DNA of 64,000 nucleotides from contig JBAXPV010000001.1 in assembly GCA_037132075.1 (NCBI GenBank), positions 186,001 to 250,000 of the forward strand, read 5' to 3'. Source of the DNA: JBAXPV01 sp037132075 (GTDB lineage: Bacteria; Bacteroidota; Bacteroidia; Bacteroidales; CAIXZF01). Below are positions 1 through 10,361 of this stretch, piece after piece (the first letter of the stretch is position 1; each line of letters opens with the position of its first letter). Below the pieces are notes generated by a model, which worked only from the letters and a program-made list of their open reading frames with translations, searched no databases and was not told the origin of the DNA. The translations under genes were made by a program, and so were the position numbers.

Positions 1-3000
1 CTAAGGCCAATATCGGTGTTTTGGCCACTACAAATCGCCTGGCTACCTGGACTGGCAATAACATTGGGTCTTGGATTTACAGTGACAAGTGTTGACCCAT
101 TTACAGATTGGTTCCCGTCAGTAACCGTTACAGTATAGGTAATATTAGCAATAGGGGATACGGTTATTGAAGGAACTGTCGTGGTATTTGAATACGCAGC
201 CGGAATTGAGCCCCAAGTGTAAGAATAAATCCCCGAGCCACCGCCCGATACAGTAACATTTACTGTTGTAGATTGATTGACGCAAATCGTACTGGGAGTC
301 GCAGTCATGCTCATAAATGTCAAAGGCCCTCCATTAATGTTGATCAGCACATCATCAGGAGGACTGACGCATCCGGTCACAGGATCAATAACGATAAGAG
401 TGTACAGTGTTGGCGCTATTAATTGTGTTGTTTGCGGGTTGACAACGCTAGCATTAATCAATTGTCCTGCAGGGCTCCATGAATAAGTTAATGGATTTAA
501 GCCCATCGATAAGCTACCATTTAAAGTTGTGGAAGTATTGTAGGGAATCGATTGATTAATGTTAGCATTTGCCAACGGTTTCGGGTTTACAGTCACTTTT
601 ATAATGGCAGCAGGTCCCTGACATCCATTTGCAATCCCCCGAACTGCATAAGTAACCAACGCAGGTGTCATCAATGTATTTGTAAGTGTCTGTGAAATAT
701 TATTCCCGGTTCCATTAGAAAAACCCGTAGCAGTGCCACTTGTTAGCGTAGCAGTCCATGAAAATGCTGTTCCTGACACACCATTTTGATTGGCAATGGC
801 TATTGAAGTTGTACCTCCGCTGCAAAGGGCCTGGACCGTTGGACTTAATGATACAGTGGGTAGCGGATTCACTGTAATATCGACAATTGCAGGCGTTCCT
901 AGACACGAATTGGCCGTCGGCGTTATCGTATATCTTACTATAGCAGCAACATTTGTGTTGTTGGTTATCATTTGTGAAATAGGGCTACCTGATCCACCAG
1001 GAGAAAAAGATGCAGTTCCGCTAATTAAACTTGCCGACCAGGCATACACCGTTCCACTTACCGCGTTTGGGTTTGTCATGGTTATCGCTGTAGGCGTCCC
1101 ACTGCATATAGTGTCAGCCGTAATATTTGTACTAATATTCGGTATAGGTTTAACAGTTACAGGAACATTTAAGGGATTACCCGGACAATTATTTGCTGTG
1201 GGTGTGATTGCATAAGTTACAACAGCATTAGTGTTGGTTGAATTAAACAATACCTGTGAGATTGGACTTACACTACCGTTGCTATATCCACTGGCTATTC
1301 CAGTGGTTAAAACAGCTGTCCAGGCAAAAGTTGTTCCAATGACTGAATTTAAATTTGTAAAGATGATGGCTGTCTGGTCTCCACTACAAATCGATTGAGA
1401 TGGTGGGTTCGCAGACACTTTTGGGATTGGATTAACAGTAACATCAATAGCTACAGGTATACCCGGACAATTATTTGCTTTTGGTGTGATAACATACCGT
1501 ATCACTGCAGGTGCATTTGTATTATTCACTAAGGTCTGCAAAATAATATTACCTGAATTACTAGAAAACCCTGTGGCTGTCCCACTTTGCAAAGACGCTA
1601 CCCAGGAGAAGGTTGTCCCTGTAACTGAATTTGGATTTGTAATATTTATGGATGTTTGAACTCCGCTGCAAATTATTAATGTCGTTGGACTAATAGAGAT
1701 ATCAGGGATCGGATTTACAGTAACATTAACGGTTATTGGGATGCCGGTACATCCATTTGCTACTGGGACAATAATGTATCTAACAAGAGCGGGTGTGTTA
1801 GAGGTGTTAATCAAAGTTTGAGTAATAGAGGATCCTGAAGCATCAGAGAATCCCGAAGCAACACCACTTTGTAAAGAGGCAGTCCAGGAAAACGTGGTTC
1901 CTGTAACTGTACTACTGAGTAAAATATTGGTTAAATCTCCGCTACAAAGGTTTGGGGAGGCAGGAGCAGCACTCGCAATAGGAATCGGCTTCACTGTAAC
2001 ATCAATAACAACGGCTGTTCCAGGACAATTCGCCGCAGAGGGTTTAATCGTATACCGAACAACAGCAATCGAGCTTGTTGAATTTAGCAAAGTCTGAGAG
2101 ATGGTACTACCACTTCCACCAGTGAAACCACTTGCTGTACCACTATACAAAGCCGCTGTCCACGTAAAAGTAGTACCCACAACACTGTTTGGGTTTGAAA
2201 TAAGTATATTAGTGGTTGCCCCGCTGCAAAATGACTCGCTCGTGGGGGAAACAAAGGCATCTGGTATGGGATTGATCGTAATAAAAAAGGGTGTTGGCGT
2301 ACCTGGACATAAGTTAGCAGTAGGGGTAATCAAGTAACTAACAACCGCCGGAGTGTTTGTAACATTAGTCAGGGTTTGTGCAATGACGGGACCTGAATTA
2401 TTTGAAAATCCCGTAGCATTGCCACTAAAAAGACTTGCGGTCCATGTAAATACTGTTCCAGTTACAGTGCTGTTTAGAGTAATATTAGCTGGGAGGCCAC
2501 TGCATATAGGACTTGTGGATGCCGTAACAATTGGTATCGGATATACTGTAATATCTACTATAATATTTGCGCCATTACAGGGGTTGTTCAGGGGGCTGAT
2601 CGTATAGCGAACTACAGCAGAGGTATTTGTTGTATTGGTAAGTGTTTGAGCTATTAATGGTCCTGTTCCGGGAGAAAAGCCTGTTGCAGTACCACTTTGT
2701 AAAACAGCTGTCCAGCTGAAGGTAGTGCCAAGGATGCCATTTGGGTTTGAAAGCACGATATTGGTAATTCCTCCACTACAAATACCTTGGGAAGCAGGCA
2801 TGGCAGCAACAAGAGGCTCAGGTATTACTGTGTCTATTACTATAATTGGGATGCCATTGCAGTTGTTCGCCTTTGGAGTTATGGTATATTTAATAACAGC
2901 TATAGTATTGCTAACATTAACTAAGGTTTGATTGATACTATTTCCCACTCCGGCAGCAAATCCTGATGCAGTCCCACTTTGCAGAATTGCAGTCCAGCTA

Positions 3001-5759
3001 AAAGTTGTTCCGGCAACACCATTTGGGTTCGTTATGCTGATATTCGTTGATGAATTACTGCAGAAAGCCTTGAATGGAGGGTTGGCTGCTACATTGGGTA
3101 TTGGATTTATCGTAACAAGTACGTTCGTTTGGGCGCCAGGACAGTTATTCGCAGTGGGAGTAATAGAATATTTAACGACAGCAGGTGCGTTCGTACTATT
3201 AAAAAGAGTTTGACTAATGCTTATACCACTGCCATTTGAAAAGCCTGTCGCAGTGCCGCTTTGAAGTGTAGCTACCCAATTAAAACTGGTCCCTGTTACT
3301 GCATTAGGATTGGTAATATTAATACTAGTAATATCACCACTACAAAGTGTCTGAGTAGAGATTGACGTGGAAACGGTCGGAATTGGATTAATTGTTATCG
3401 TAAAAGTCCTGGGAGTGCCATCGCAGCCGTTGGCATGTGGAATAACCGTAAAAGTAACAGTAACAGGACTGGAACCTGGTATACTTGCAATAAATGCAGG
3501 CACATTTACACCGCCAGTTGTTGGAATAAGTCCGATTGATCCTGCAGTGCGTATCCAAGTGTATGTGACTCCGGCAGGTGTCCCGCTGAATACAAGTGAA
3601 GGCACAGAAAAACCAGTACAGTAGGAAAAACTTGGTATTGTGTCAAGTTTCGGGAATGGAAATAAATTATATGCCGGCGTTGTTTTCGAAGCACTTCCAC
3701 ATTCGTTAGTCGCTGTTAGTGTTATCGTTTGAGAACCTGGAATATTACAAGGCCAGGTTCCCGGTATCAGCGATGTTGGAAATTGAACAGTACCACAAGA
3801 GCTTGTCCAGCTGTATGTACTTGTCCCATAACAATCAATTACTGTTGCAGTAGGATGTAAACTCACACTTCCACAAAGAGGAGAACTGGTGGGGTTAGAA
3901 ATAGCAGTTACGTTTGGCGGGCCTTTTACTGTTATCACAGTGGCAGGGTTCGTCGTCACTGTGCCGCAATTGTTTGTTACGGATAATGTAATATTATATA
4001 CCCCGGGATCCTTGAAATAGATATCTGAATTGGCTGTATAAAGACTGGTTCCATTGACAGCCCAGAAATGCGGTGCAGCGCCTACAGGGCAATTACCCGG
4101 GTTTGTGTAGAGGACATTCCACTGGTAGGTTTCATTCCCGCAAACAACGCTAATAACAGAAGTACTATGGAATGAAATTGTATCAGCTGCACAGAAACTC
4201 ATACTCCCGGGAGTGAAGGAGGGTTGCGGAGTCTGGGCTACACAAATGGTGTCAGTGTAAATCCCTGTTCCGCAACCGTTATTCCCGCTAAGTTTTACTA
4301 TGTAAGTCCCTGGGATCGTAAAATTCAGGGTTATCGATGCCAAATTATATCCCCCGCTGGTCAATGTAAAGCCCGTAGAAGGAGTAACCTGCCAGGTTAA
4401 ATTGGCAACTTTAGAACACACATAATTCCCCCCTTGATAAGTTACCCAGTTGGCACTGTCAACTGTACTGGTAAATGTTATAGGTTTCCCTGTGCAATAA
4501 GTTGTTGGTGTTGCAGTAAATTTTACTTTAGGTCTTGATTTTACAACAATAGGTTCTAATGTACCTCCCGCTGCGCCGCATGGATTGTCGATAAACAATT
4601 GAATCTGAAATGCATTATTAAAATGATCGGAATTTGTACCACAAGAACTCTTATAAAATGTATGGGAAATTGCAGAAGGGACGTTACTCTGAGAATAAAT
4701 TTCATCAGAAGAGCCATCAGAATATTTGACCGTATATTGAGTTCCTGCAGGATTGTTTATATATCCAGGACTTATAGGATAGGAGACATATAGAGGGGCA
4801 CATCCGATGGTGGCACCAGGATTTGTCAGATTCCCTTGGGGAATACTTCCGATATAAACCGTTTCATGTTTAGTTGTCTTGCAATAATCAGGTGAAGCCC
4901 CTGTAACTGTATATGTTATATAATGATAACCCTGACTAGTATAATTATGTGAAGTATTAGCCCAGTTATTTGGTAATGAGACTATTCCGCCACCATCATC
5001 CCAGTTTATTTCATAAAATGCATTGGTAGCAATAGTTGTAGATGTATTGGTAAATGTAACAAAAAAACTAGATGAATCACAAGCGGTCAAACTGCTGGGA
5101 CTATAAGTATAAGATCCATCAGGGGACTGGGCAAACGTTAATAATTTACTATTCGTCGAAGAAACATAGCAAGGAAAGCTTTGATAAGTAAGCCGCAGGC
5201 TATAGGTCCCGGTTGTTTTTGCATAATATATTGAATTAGTAGCTCCAAATATGGGAAAGCCATTGTTAAGCCACTGAAAAGAATACAGATTTTGATTTGT
5301 CAAATTAGTGTACAAAATCACTGAATCATTTGGACAGTGATATTGTTGAGGATCAGGGCTGGAAAAAATACTAAATGCTGGAACAACAGGAGATACTGTG
5401 ATTGTTACACTGTCAACAAGGCTGTCATTGGAAGTGATGTCTTTAACTTTTAGCTTAAACGTAATCGAATATGGTGGGTTAACAATTGGATGGTCAATTA
5501 AATTATTATTGATAAAAATATTGGGCGTCCATTGATAGTTATAGTTACCGCTGCCACCCCAGGCGCTTGGGCTTGTAGAAAAAACCCCTCCTAGTGTAAT
5601 ACCCGTTCCGGCGCAAATTGTCGAATTAGCACCTGCCTCAATATGAAGCTGGGCATCACATATCTGAACAAATGAAAATGATAACAGAACCAATAAAAAA
5701 ACATGAAAATGGCTTTGTGTGCGTCTTAATAATTGCTGACTAAATCTTGTCCTTTTCAT
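1..5759 (-). CDS. Giant secreted PKD-like repeat protein, 3' end outside window
   Basis: The minus-strand frame is open from an ATG at 5759 to the left edge, giving 1919 residues with no stop. The first 35 or so residues form a signal peptide (RR-rich start, then a Leu/Val/Phe core ending near CDAQ). Residues about 40-770 hold several Ig/PKD-like modules with paired cysteines. Residues about 800-1735 hold ten tandem copies of a module of about 94 residues, each starting CSG and ending VNPIP or a variant. Two looser modules follow, and another CSG unit begins at the edge. The modules resemble the PKD-like domains of Bacteroidota surface adhesins. A T9SS sorting domain would be expected at the missing C-terminus, but it cannot be seen. 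An in-frame ATG at 5789 is an alternative start; 5759 places the signal peptide better. The gene lies 485 bp downstream of the kinase gene on the same strand. Adhesion or matrix function is inference. Confidence 0.85.
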   Translation of the reverse strand, partial: MKRTRFSQQLLRRTQSHFHVFLLVLLSFSFVQICDAQLHIEAGANSTICAGTGITLGGVFSTSPSAWGGSGNYNYQWTPNIFINNNLIDHPIVNPPYSITFKLKVKDITSNDSLVDSVTITVSPVVPAFSIFSSPDPQQYHCPNDSVILYTNLTNQNLYSFQWLNNGFPIFGATNSIYYAKTTGTYSLRLTYQSFPCYVSSTNSKLLTFAQSPDGSYTYSPSSLTACDSSSFFVTFTNTSTTIATNAFYEINWDDGGGIVSLPNNWANTSHNYTSQGYHYITYTVTGASPDYCKTTKHETVYIGSIPQGNLTNPGATIGCAPLYVSYPISPGYINNPAGTQYTVKYSDGSSDEIYSQSNVPSAISHTFYKSSCGTNSDHFNNAFQIQLFIDNPCGAAGGTLEPIVVKSRPKVKFTATPTTYCTGKPITFTSTVDSANWVTYQGGNYVCSKVANLTWQVTPSTGFTLTSGGYNLASITLNFTIPGTYIVKLSGNNGCGTGIYTDTICVAQTPQPSFTPGSMSFCAADTISFHSTSVISVVCGNETYQWNVLYTNPGNCPVGAAPHFWAVNGTSLYTANSDIYFKDPGVYNITLSVTNNCGTVTTNPATVITVKGPPNVTAISNPTSSPLCGSVSLHPTATVIDCYGTSTYSWTSSCGTVQFPTSLIPGTWPCNIPGSQTITLTATNECGSASKTTPAYNLFPFPKLDTIPSFSYCTGFSVPSLVFSGTPAGVTYTWIRTAGSIGLIPTTGGVNVPAFIASIPGSSPVTVTFTVIPHANGCDGTPRTFTITINPIPTVSTSISTQTLCSGDITSINITNPNAVTGTSFNWVATLQSGTATGFSNGSGISISQTLFNSTNAPAVVKYSITPTANNCPGAQTNVLVTINPIPNVAANPPFKAFCSNSSTNISITNPNGVAGTTFSWTAILQSGTASGFAAGVGNSINQTLVNVSNTIAVIKYTITPKANNCNGIPIIVIDTVIPEPLVAAMPASQGICSGGITNIVLSNPNGILGTTFSWTAVLQSGTATGFSPGTGPLIAQTLTNTTNTSAVVRYTISPLNNPCNGANIIVDITVYPIPIVTASTSPICSGLPANITLNSTVTGTVFTWTASLFSGNATGFSNNSGPVIAQTLTNVTNTPAVVSYLITPTANLCPGTPTPFFITINPIPDAFVSPTSESFCSGATTNILISNPNSVVGTTFTWTAALYSGTASGFTGGSGSTISQTLLNSTSSIAVVRYTIKPSAANCPGTAVVIDVTVKPIPIASAAPASPNLCSGDLTNILLSSTVTGTTFSWTASLQSGVASGFSDASGSSITQTLINTSNTPALVRYIIVPVANGCTGIPITVNVTVNPIPDISISPTTLIICSGVQTSINITNPNSVTGTTFSWVASLQSGTATGFSSNSGNIILQTLVNNTNAPAVIRYVITPKANNCPGIPVAIDVTVNPIPKVSANPPSQSICSGDQTAIIFTNLNSVIGTTFAWTAVLTTGIASGYSNGSVSPISQVLFNSTNTNAVVTYAITPTANNCPGNPLNVPVTVKPIPNISTNITADTICSGTPTAITMTNPNAVSGTVYAWSASLISGTASFSPGGSGSPISQMITNNTNVAAIVRYTITPTANSCLGTPAIVDITVNPLPTVSLSPTVQALCSGGTTSIAIANQNGVSGTAFSWTATLTSGTATGFSNGTGNNISQTLTNTLMTPALVTYAVRGIANGCQGPAAIIKVTVNPKPLANANINQSIPYNTSTTLNGSLSMGLNPLTYSWSPAGQLINASVVNPQTTQLIAPTLYTLIVIDPVTGCVSPPDDVLININGGPLTFMSMTATPSTICVNQSTTVNVTVSGGGSGIYSYTWGSIPAAYSNTTTVPSITVSPIANITYTVTVTDGNQSVNGSTLVTVNPRPNVIASPGSQAICSGQNTDIGL
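550..3350 (-). repeat. Ten tandem ~280-bp coding repeats (94-aa PKD-like modules)
   Basis: The coding strand repeats about every 280 bp. Each unit reads CSG, then a GT-FSWTA segment, an SGTATGFS segment, a QTL-N-TN segment, a YTITP-AN-CPG segment and VNPIP. Two units (the fourth and sixth in protein order) lack two residues and have STVTGT where the others have NPNSVTGT. A divergent eleventh copy precedes the array at about 3350-3630. Unit-to-unit identity is moderate, so this is an old protein-level array and not a recent DNA duplication. Confidence 0.85.
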
Positions 5760-6244
5760 TTCATTCAATGGATAAACCAATATTTTCATAGGCTCTAATT
5801 TGCATCAATCATTGATATAATGATCTATTATTTATTACGTCAACTTCACTGACCTGAGCCACCGAAGTATTATTAATTCTTTCCTGAAATCAAGCCTGAA
5901 TTTTGCAGCATATTCAATGTGTAACCTCATTACCTGATTGATAACAAGACTTTGTCACACAGAAAAATGAATTACCAGGCCCCCCCCTAAAACATATTAT
6001 TCTCAGATCAGATTTTTGCTATTCAATCTCACCCTCTAATTTGAATATTCAAAAATCTATCAAAGAAAAATCAAAAGGCCAAGACGAACTGATGAAATGT
6101 ATAAGCGCAGCGTATTCGCTGTTTAACGCTTTCAATTTGCTGATGAGTGCAAAAAAGCGATCCTGTTAAATAGGTATATTAATCTTATTTATTGGAACAA
6201 TGGGATTATTGTAGATCCGTCCTCACGATAAAACTTCAAAGTCC
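5760..6244. other. Intergenic region, no gene seen
   Basis: AT-rich spacer between the kinase gene and the giant repeat gene, both on the minus strand. It contains a run of nine C at about 5982-5990. I see no reading frame of note, no tRNA-like fold, no good TAnnTTTG promoter for the downstream gene and no clear hairpin terminator for the kinase gene. Confidence 0.5.
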
Positions 6245-9200
6245 CTATCCCGCCTCAATCAGAGGCAATGTCACCTCAACCCTGGTGCCGCATGCTTTGC
6301 CCTGGAGGTTCTGAAGGTCGAAGATGATAACTTCATACCGGATCTTTTCGCCGGGACGATTCATCAGGCGAATACGATTTTCGGTGATTTCGGTGCTATG
6401 TGCCCGGTTTTGGTGTTTTATTCCCTGGGTCAGCAGATGCTCTCCGGCAGCTGCACGACCAATGCCATTGTCTTCGATGAAAATATTCAGACTATGCTCA
6501 CCCTCTAATTTAAAACTAACTGTGATAAATCCACCTGAATTCATCGGCCGGAAACCATGGCGAATTGCATTTTCAACATACGGCTGGATGATCATCGGGG
6601 GAATAAGTATGAGCCTGGTGTCAAGATCATCAGGCAGCACGAATTTAGAGCTGAATTTGCCGGGAAAACGCATCTGTTCCAGATTTAGAAAACTCTTCAG
6701 AAAATCCAAAGCATCTTCCAGGGTGATGAGTTTTTTGTTGACATTTTCCAGGGAGACCCTGACTACTTTTGAGAAATCTGAGAGGTAGGTTAGGGCGAGG
6801 TCCACATTGTTCTCCAGGATATAACGCTGTATGGAATTGATCGAATTAAAGATGAAATGAGGATTCATCTGGGCTCGTAAAGCACCCAGCTCCAACTCTG
6901 ACACCATGATCTGCATTTCCGTTTTTTGTTGTGCCTGTTTTTTTACCTGTTTTATCCTCAGTTGAACCAGAAACCAGGTAGACCCCAGGACCAAAGTCAC
7001 AAATACTGAAATCCAATACCATCGCTGCCACCAGGGAGGCCGGATCCTGAATAAAAACTTTAATGGCTGCTGAGTCGTGCTGGAAACCGAATTTTTACAC
7101 TCCACAAGAAAAGTATATTTCCCCGGTGTAAGGTTTTGATAGACCGCCCTTCTTTGACTCCCCCATGGGGACCAATCCTTATCAAGCCCCAGCAGTTTGT
7201 AGCGGAATTTATCTTTTGAAGGATTCAGGTAATTATAGTTGTCGAAATACATGGCAACTTTGTTGTCAAGAGGGTCTAAAATCAAATATTCCTCTGGCAA
7301 ATCTCCCCAACCCACATTTACATCCTGTCCAAAATCGTGAAAAGGTATGTTATTGATTTCGACCTCAGTTAGCACTACTGACGGTGGCTGACTTGATTTC
7401 GTTCTAAGCTCCAAAGGTTTAAACTTCAGCAATCCTTCCTCGCCCCCTACCCACAGATTCCCGGCTTTGTCGATGACGGCATTGCGGGCTGAAAAGGTAG
7501 TATAACCTTCTTCTGCATCGAAATTAATAACATTTAATTTGTCAGACAACAACATAAGGGAGAGGTCGATCCGGTTAAGCCCCGTATTAGTCCCTACCCA
7601 TAAATAACGAGATTTATCATAGATAATATAAGAAATGCTGTTTCCAATTAAACCATCATAGCTGGTAAAACATTGCTTCACGACCAGGCTGTCAGCCTTT
7701 ATTTCACAAAGGCAAACATTCCCACTTTTTGTACCCACAATAATATGATTTCTATTGTCGAAAGCAATACACGATATTGACTGATGAACGCCATTGGGTC
7801 CTAACTTGTAATTTACAACATCCAAGCCTGTTTGTTTAAAAACCCCATCATTTTCTGAACCCAACCAGATCTCATTTCCACGACGGGCCAAACAATTAAT
7901 ATTACCTCTGGGCGCAGGCCCTTTTAAGGATTTCTGAAACAGCGCCGTTTTTGCAAAATTTCTGATATCCGGAACTACTGCATAGCCGAGCCATCCTCCA
8001 AAATAAGCGGTATCGCCCTCGCCAAACCTGAAGTCCATGTGTATATAGGTTTCGGAAAACTCCACAGTACCAGAGCCCGGATGGATTCCAAAGGTGCCCA
8101 GCTTGTTGTTTATCCAAATATCTCCCTTGCTGTCTTCCTGGAAATTCCCATTATCCTGATTTTCACTGTCAAGATCGGCAGTGTATTCAGATTTCACAGG
8201 AATTCCCCTGGGAAATTTCTTTTGAACAAACTTCCTGTAGGCTGCATTCATTGACGCGGCATACGACGTCACCTCGCCGTTTTGGGCTTTTTTGATTATC
8301 CTGTCGGGACATGATATCCACAAATCCCCTGCCCTGTCACAAAACAAATCATTTACTTTAAGATCTTTCAGCCCCAGGCTTTCAGGTTCAATAATCTCGA
8401 ACTGGTCAGGCTTCACCAGAAACAAACCCTTATTGAGGGTCCCCACCCATAAGAGCTCCTGGCTTTTGTCGTAAAATACGGTCCATGTCTCCCGGTCATT
8501 AATGCCAAGTGATCTGCCAACATTCTCAACTTTGGTCCCGTCGTATCTGAAAAGTCCACCAGGCTCAGCCATACCGAATGACCAGGCAGCAAACCACACA
8601 TAATTCTTGTCATCATTATCCATATTAAATACCTGGCCGATGCCATTGATCAACTGAATACTGTGACTGTTTCTTCCCCTGATTGCAATCCCTGATCTGC
8701 TTATACCCCAAATGGTATCTCCTTTAAAAACGATTGGAGCTGTACAAGAACAACTCGGATAGAGTACTTCATTGCCTTCAACCCTGAGAATCTGACCGGC
8801 AGAAGGATAGTATTTTGAAATTACTTGCCCGTATCCTGTGATAAAAATATAGTCTTTCCTGTCACTAAAACCAGTAATTACATGAATATCAGCAGGATTG
8901 ACTTTGCTGTTATGAAATATAACAAATTTGTTATCCTTCATAACGCTCAAGCCCTTTTCGGTGCCGACCATCAGGCAATTGAATTGCCTGGAATAATAGA
9001 CCACACGGATCCAATCACTGATCAAGCCATTTTTAGTATTATAACACATGAACTTTCTGCCATCGTAGCGAAACAGTCCATTTCCACGTGAGCCGAACCA
9101 CAGTATCCCTTTGTTGTCCTCTGTAATCGACCATACATTAGAGGCGAAGAAACCTTCTTGTGAGGAATATATTTTAAATTTCTTGCCATCGAAAGTACAA

Positions 9201-9424
9201 AGTCCATTGTCGGTTCCAATCCAGAGCAAGCCACGTGAGTCTTTAAAAACAGCCCGAATGCTGTTAGAAGGCAAACCGTCTCTCATCATATAGTGATGGA
9301 CGGGCAATATTTGCGCGACGACAGGCGTAAAAATCAACAATCGCAGGGCTAAGGCAAAAAGTAGAAGGTATTTTACTGAAACAATATTCTGACTGTATTT
9401 TCTTTGCTCAGTTTTTTGTGTCAT
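6245..9424 (-). CDS. Two-component sensor: beta-propeller histidine kinase (LytS/YehU type)
   Basis: This 1059-residue protein is a periplasmic sensor joined to a cytoplasmic kinase. After a signal or anchor segment (about residues 18-38) comes a run of two-component-regulator propeller repeats (motifs such as LLWIGTDNGL, ILWFGSRGNG, NLWVGGEEGL). A Y_Y_Y domain follows (about 733-778), then one membrane helix (about 802-822). The His_kinase domain has the phospho-acceptor in NPHFIFNSIN (His about 856), an N box in PYVENAIRHGF and a G box in EDNGIGR. Unlike the hybrid systems common in Bacteroidota, it has no receiver or AraC domain at the C-terminus. It starts 27 bp after the LytTR regulator gene on the same strand, so the two surely form one system. 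The signal sensed is unknown; such propellers often monitor glycans or envelope state. Confidence 0.92.
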   Translation of the reverse strand: MTQKTEQRKYSQNIVSVKYLLLFALALRLLIFTPVVAQILPVHHYMMRDGLPSNSIRAVFKDSRGLLWIGTDNGLCTFDGKKFKIYSSQEGFFASNVWSITEDNKGILWFGSRGNGLFRYDGRKFMCYNTKNGLISDWIRVVYYSRQFNCLMVGTEKGLSVMKDNKFVIFHNSKVNPADIHVITGFSDRKDYIFITGYGQVISKYYPSAGQILRVEGNEVLYPSCSCTAPIVFKGDTIWGISRSGIAIRGRNSHSIQLINGIGQVFNMDNDDKNYVWFAAWSFGMAEPGGLFRYDGTKVENVGRSLGINDRETWTVFYDKSQELLWVGTLNKGLFLVKPDQFEIIEPESLGLKDLKVNDLFCDRAGDLWISCPDRIIKKAQNGEVTSYAASMNAAYRKFVQKKFPRGIPVKSEYTADLDSENQDNGNFQEDSKGDIWINNKLGTFGIHPGSGTVEFSETYIHMDFRFGEGDTAYFGGWLGYAVVPDIRNFAKTALFQKSLKGPAPRGNINCLARRGNEIWLGSENDGVFKQTGLDVVNYKLGPNGVHQSISCIAFDNRNHIIVGTKSGNVCLCEIKADSLVVKQCFTSYDGLIGNSISYIIYDKSRYLWVGTNTGLNRIDLSLMLLSDKLNVINFDAEEGYTTFSARNAVIDKAGNLWVGGEEGLLKFKPLELRTKSSQPPSVVLTEVEINNIPFHDFGQDVNVGWGDLPEEYLILDPLDNKVAMYFDNYNYLNPSKDKFRYKLLGLDKDWSPWGSQRRAVYQNLTPGKYTFLVECKNSVSSTTQQPLKFLFRIRPPWWQRWYWISVFVTLVLGSTWFLVQLRIKQVKKQAQQKTEMQIMVSELELGALRAQMNPHFIFNSINSIQRYILENNVDLALTYLSDFSKVVRVSLENVNKKLITLEDALDFLKSFLNLEQMRFPGKFSSKFVLPDDLDTRLILIPPMIIQPYVENAIRHGFRPMNSGGFITVSFKLEGEHSLNIFIEDNGIGRAAAGEHLLTQGIKHQNRAHSTEITENRIRLMNRPGEKIRYEVIIFDLQNLQGKACGTRVEVTLPLIEAG

Positions 9425-9451
9425 TATATTAATATCATTAATTCCAAAAGA

Positions 9452-10210
9452 TCATAAACTCCTCGACGTCAAGGCTTTCAGGAATTCTTCATTCCTTCGC
9501 TGTGCTACGGTGAGTAAGGTCCCATTCTCAAGTTTTATTTGAAAACCGTCGGTTTTGCTGTAGGAGCGAACATAGTTCATATTTACTAAAAACGACTTGT
9601 GAATACGGAAAAACACCTCAACAGGCAGCATTGTCTCCAGGTCCCCTAGAGACTTAGACACCAGGAAGTTATCCCCTTGTATTGTATGTACATGGCAATA
9701 ATTCTGGTCAGCTTCACAGTATAAAACATGATTTATTCTTTCAACATTATATCCATCGAAGGTCGGAAAGGCAATTTTCCCCCAGGGGTCATGCGTATGG
9801 TTCAAGGTGCTGAAAAGCTTGACAATTTTATCATTGGAAGTAAAACTCAATTGCTTCTTTTCATAATTCTGAAAAGCGCTTTGGAGGTCAATGAAATTAA
9901 TGGGTTTGAGCAAGTAATCCAGGGCCGAGACTTTGACCGCCTCAATGGCATAATTTTTATAGGCTGTGGTAAAAATCACAGCGAAATCAACTTGTTTAAA
10001 GTAGTCAAACAACTTGAAACCACTTTCTTCGGGCATTTCTATATCCAGGAATACCAATTCAGGTTGGTGCTTGTAAATTAGAAATACAGCCTCTTTCACT
10101 GATTTGGCCGTGGCAACTACCTGGATCTTGTCAGCCATATAGCGTTCCAGAAGCATCCTTAAGGTTTCACGGGCATTCAGCTCGTCATCAACAATCACAC
10201 AGGAAACCAT
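9452..10210 (-). CDS. LytTR-family response regulator
   Basis: This 252-residue protein has two domains. The receiver domain (about 1-120) has the acidic pair in VIVDDE, the phosphorylated Asp in LVFLDIEMP (about residue 55) and the conserved Lys in LLKPI. The C-terminal LytTR DNA-binding domain (about 145-250) has the typical FFRIHKSFLVN and LLTVAQRR segments. It is the first gene of a two-gene unit with the propeller kinase at 6245-9424, which should phosphorylate it. LytTR regulators bind promoter direct repeats and often control cell-surface genes. The nearest such gene is the giant repeat protein downstream, but a link is only a guess. Confidence 0.93.
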   Translation of the reverse strand: MVSCVIVDDELNARETLRMLLERYMADKIQVVATAKSVKEAVFLIYKHQPELVFLDIEMPEESGFKLFDYFKQVDFAVIFTTAYKNYAIEAVKVSALDYLLKPINFIDLQSAFQNYEKKQLSFTSNDKIVKLFSTLNHTHDPWGKIAFPTFDGYNVERINHVLYCEADQNYCHVHTIQGDNFLVSKSLGDLETMLPVEVFFRIHKSFLVNMNYVRSYSKTDGFQIKLENGTLLTVAQRRNEEFLKALTSRSL

Positions 10211-10297
10211 TCTTAATATTTTTGATAAATGTAAAAAATAAGCGATGGGTTAAATGACACAATGTACAAACGCCCCCTTTTGGCGGATTATCGCATT

Positions 10298-10323
10298 AGA
10301 ATTCTGGATAACCGCAGAATTCT
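10298..10323. repeat. Perfect 9-bp inverted repeat between lipoprotein and regulator genes
   Basis: AGAATTCTG at 10298-10306 is mirrored by CAGAATTCT at 10315-10323 across an 8-nt loop. A second, weaker G/C hairpin lies at about 10271-10285. Both lie between the end of the lipoprotein gene and the start of the response regulator gene. No T-tract follows on either strand, so an operator or a transcript-end structure is possible but not shown. Confidence 0.4.
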
Positions 10324-10361
10324 TACATAAATACCCTGTAGAAAATCCCATGGAATTCGCC

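Noticed and set aside
550..3350. Regular 280-bp periodicity, at first sight a repeat array such as CRISPR or satellite DNA
   Set aside because: One continuous minus-strand frame covers it, and the period equals a 94-residue protein module; units vary at third codon positions and in sequence.
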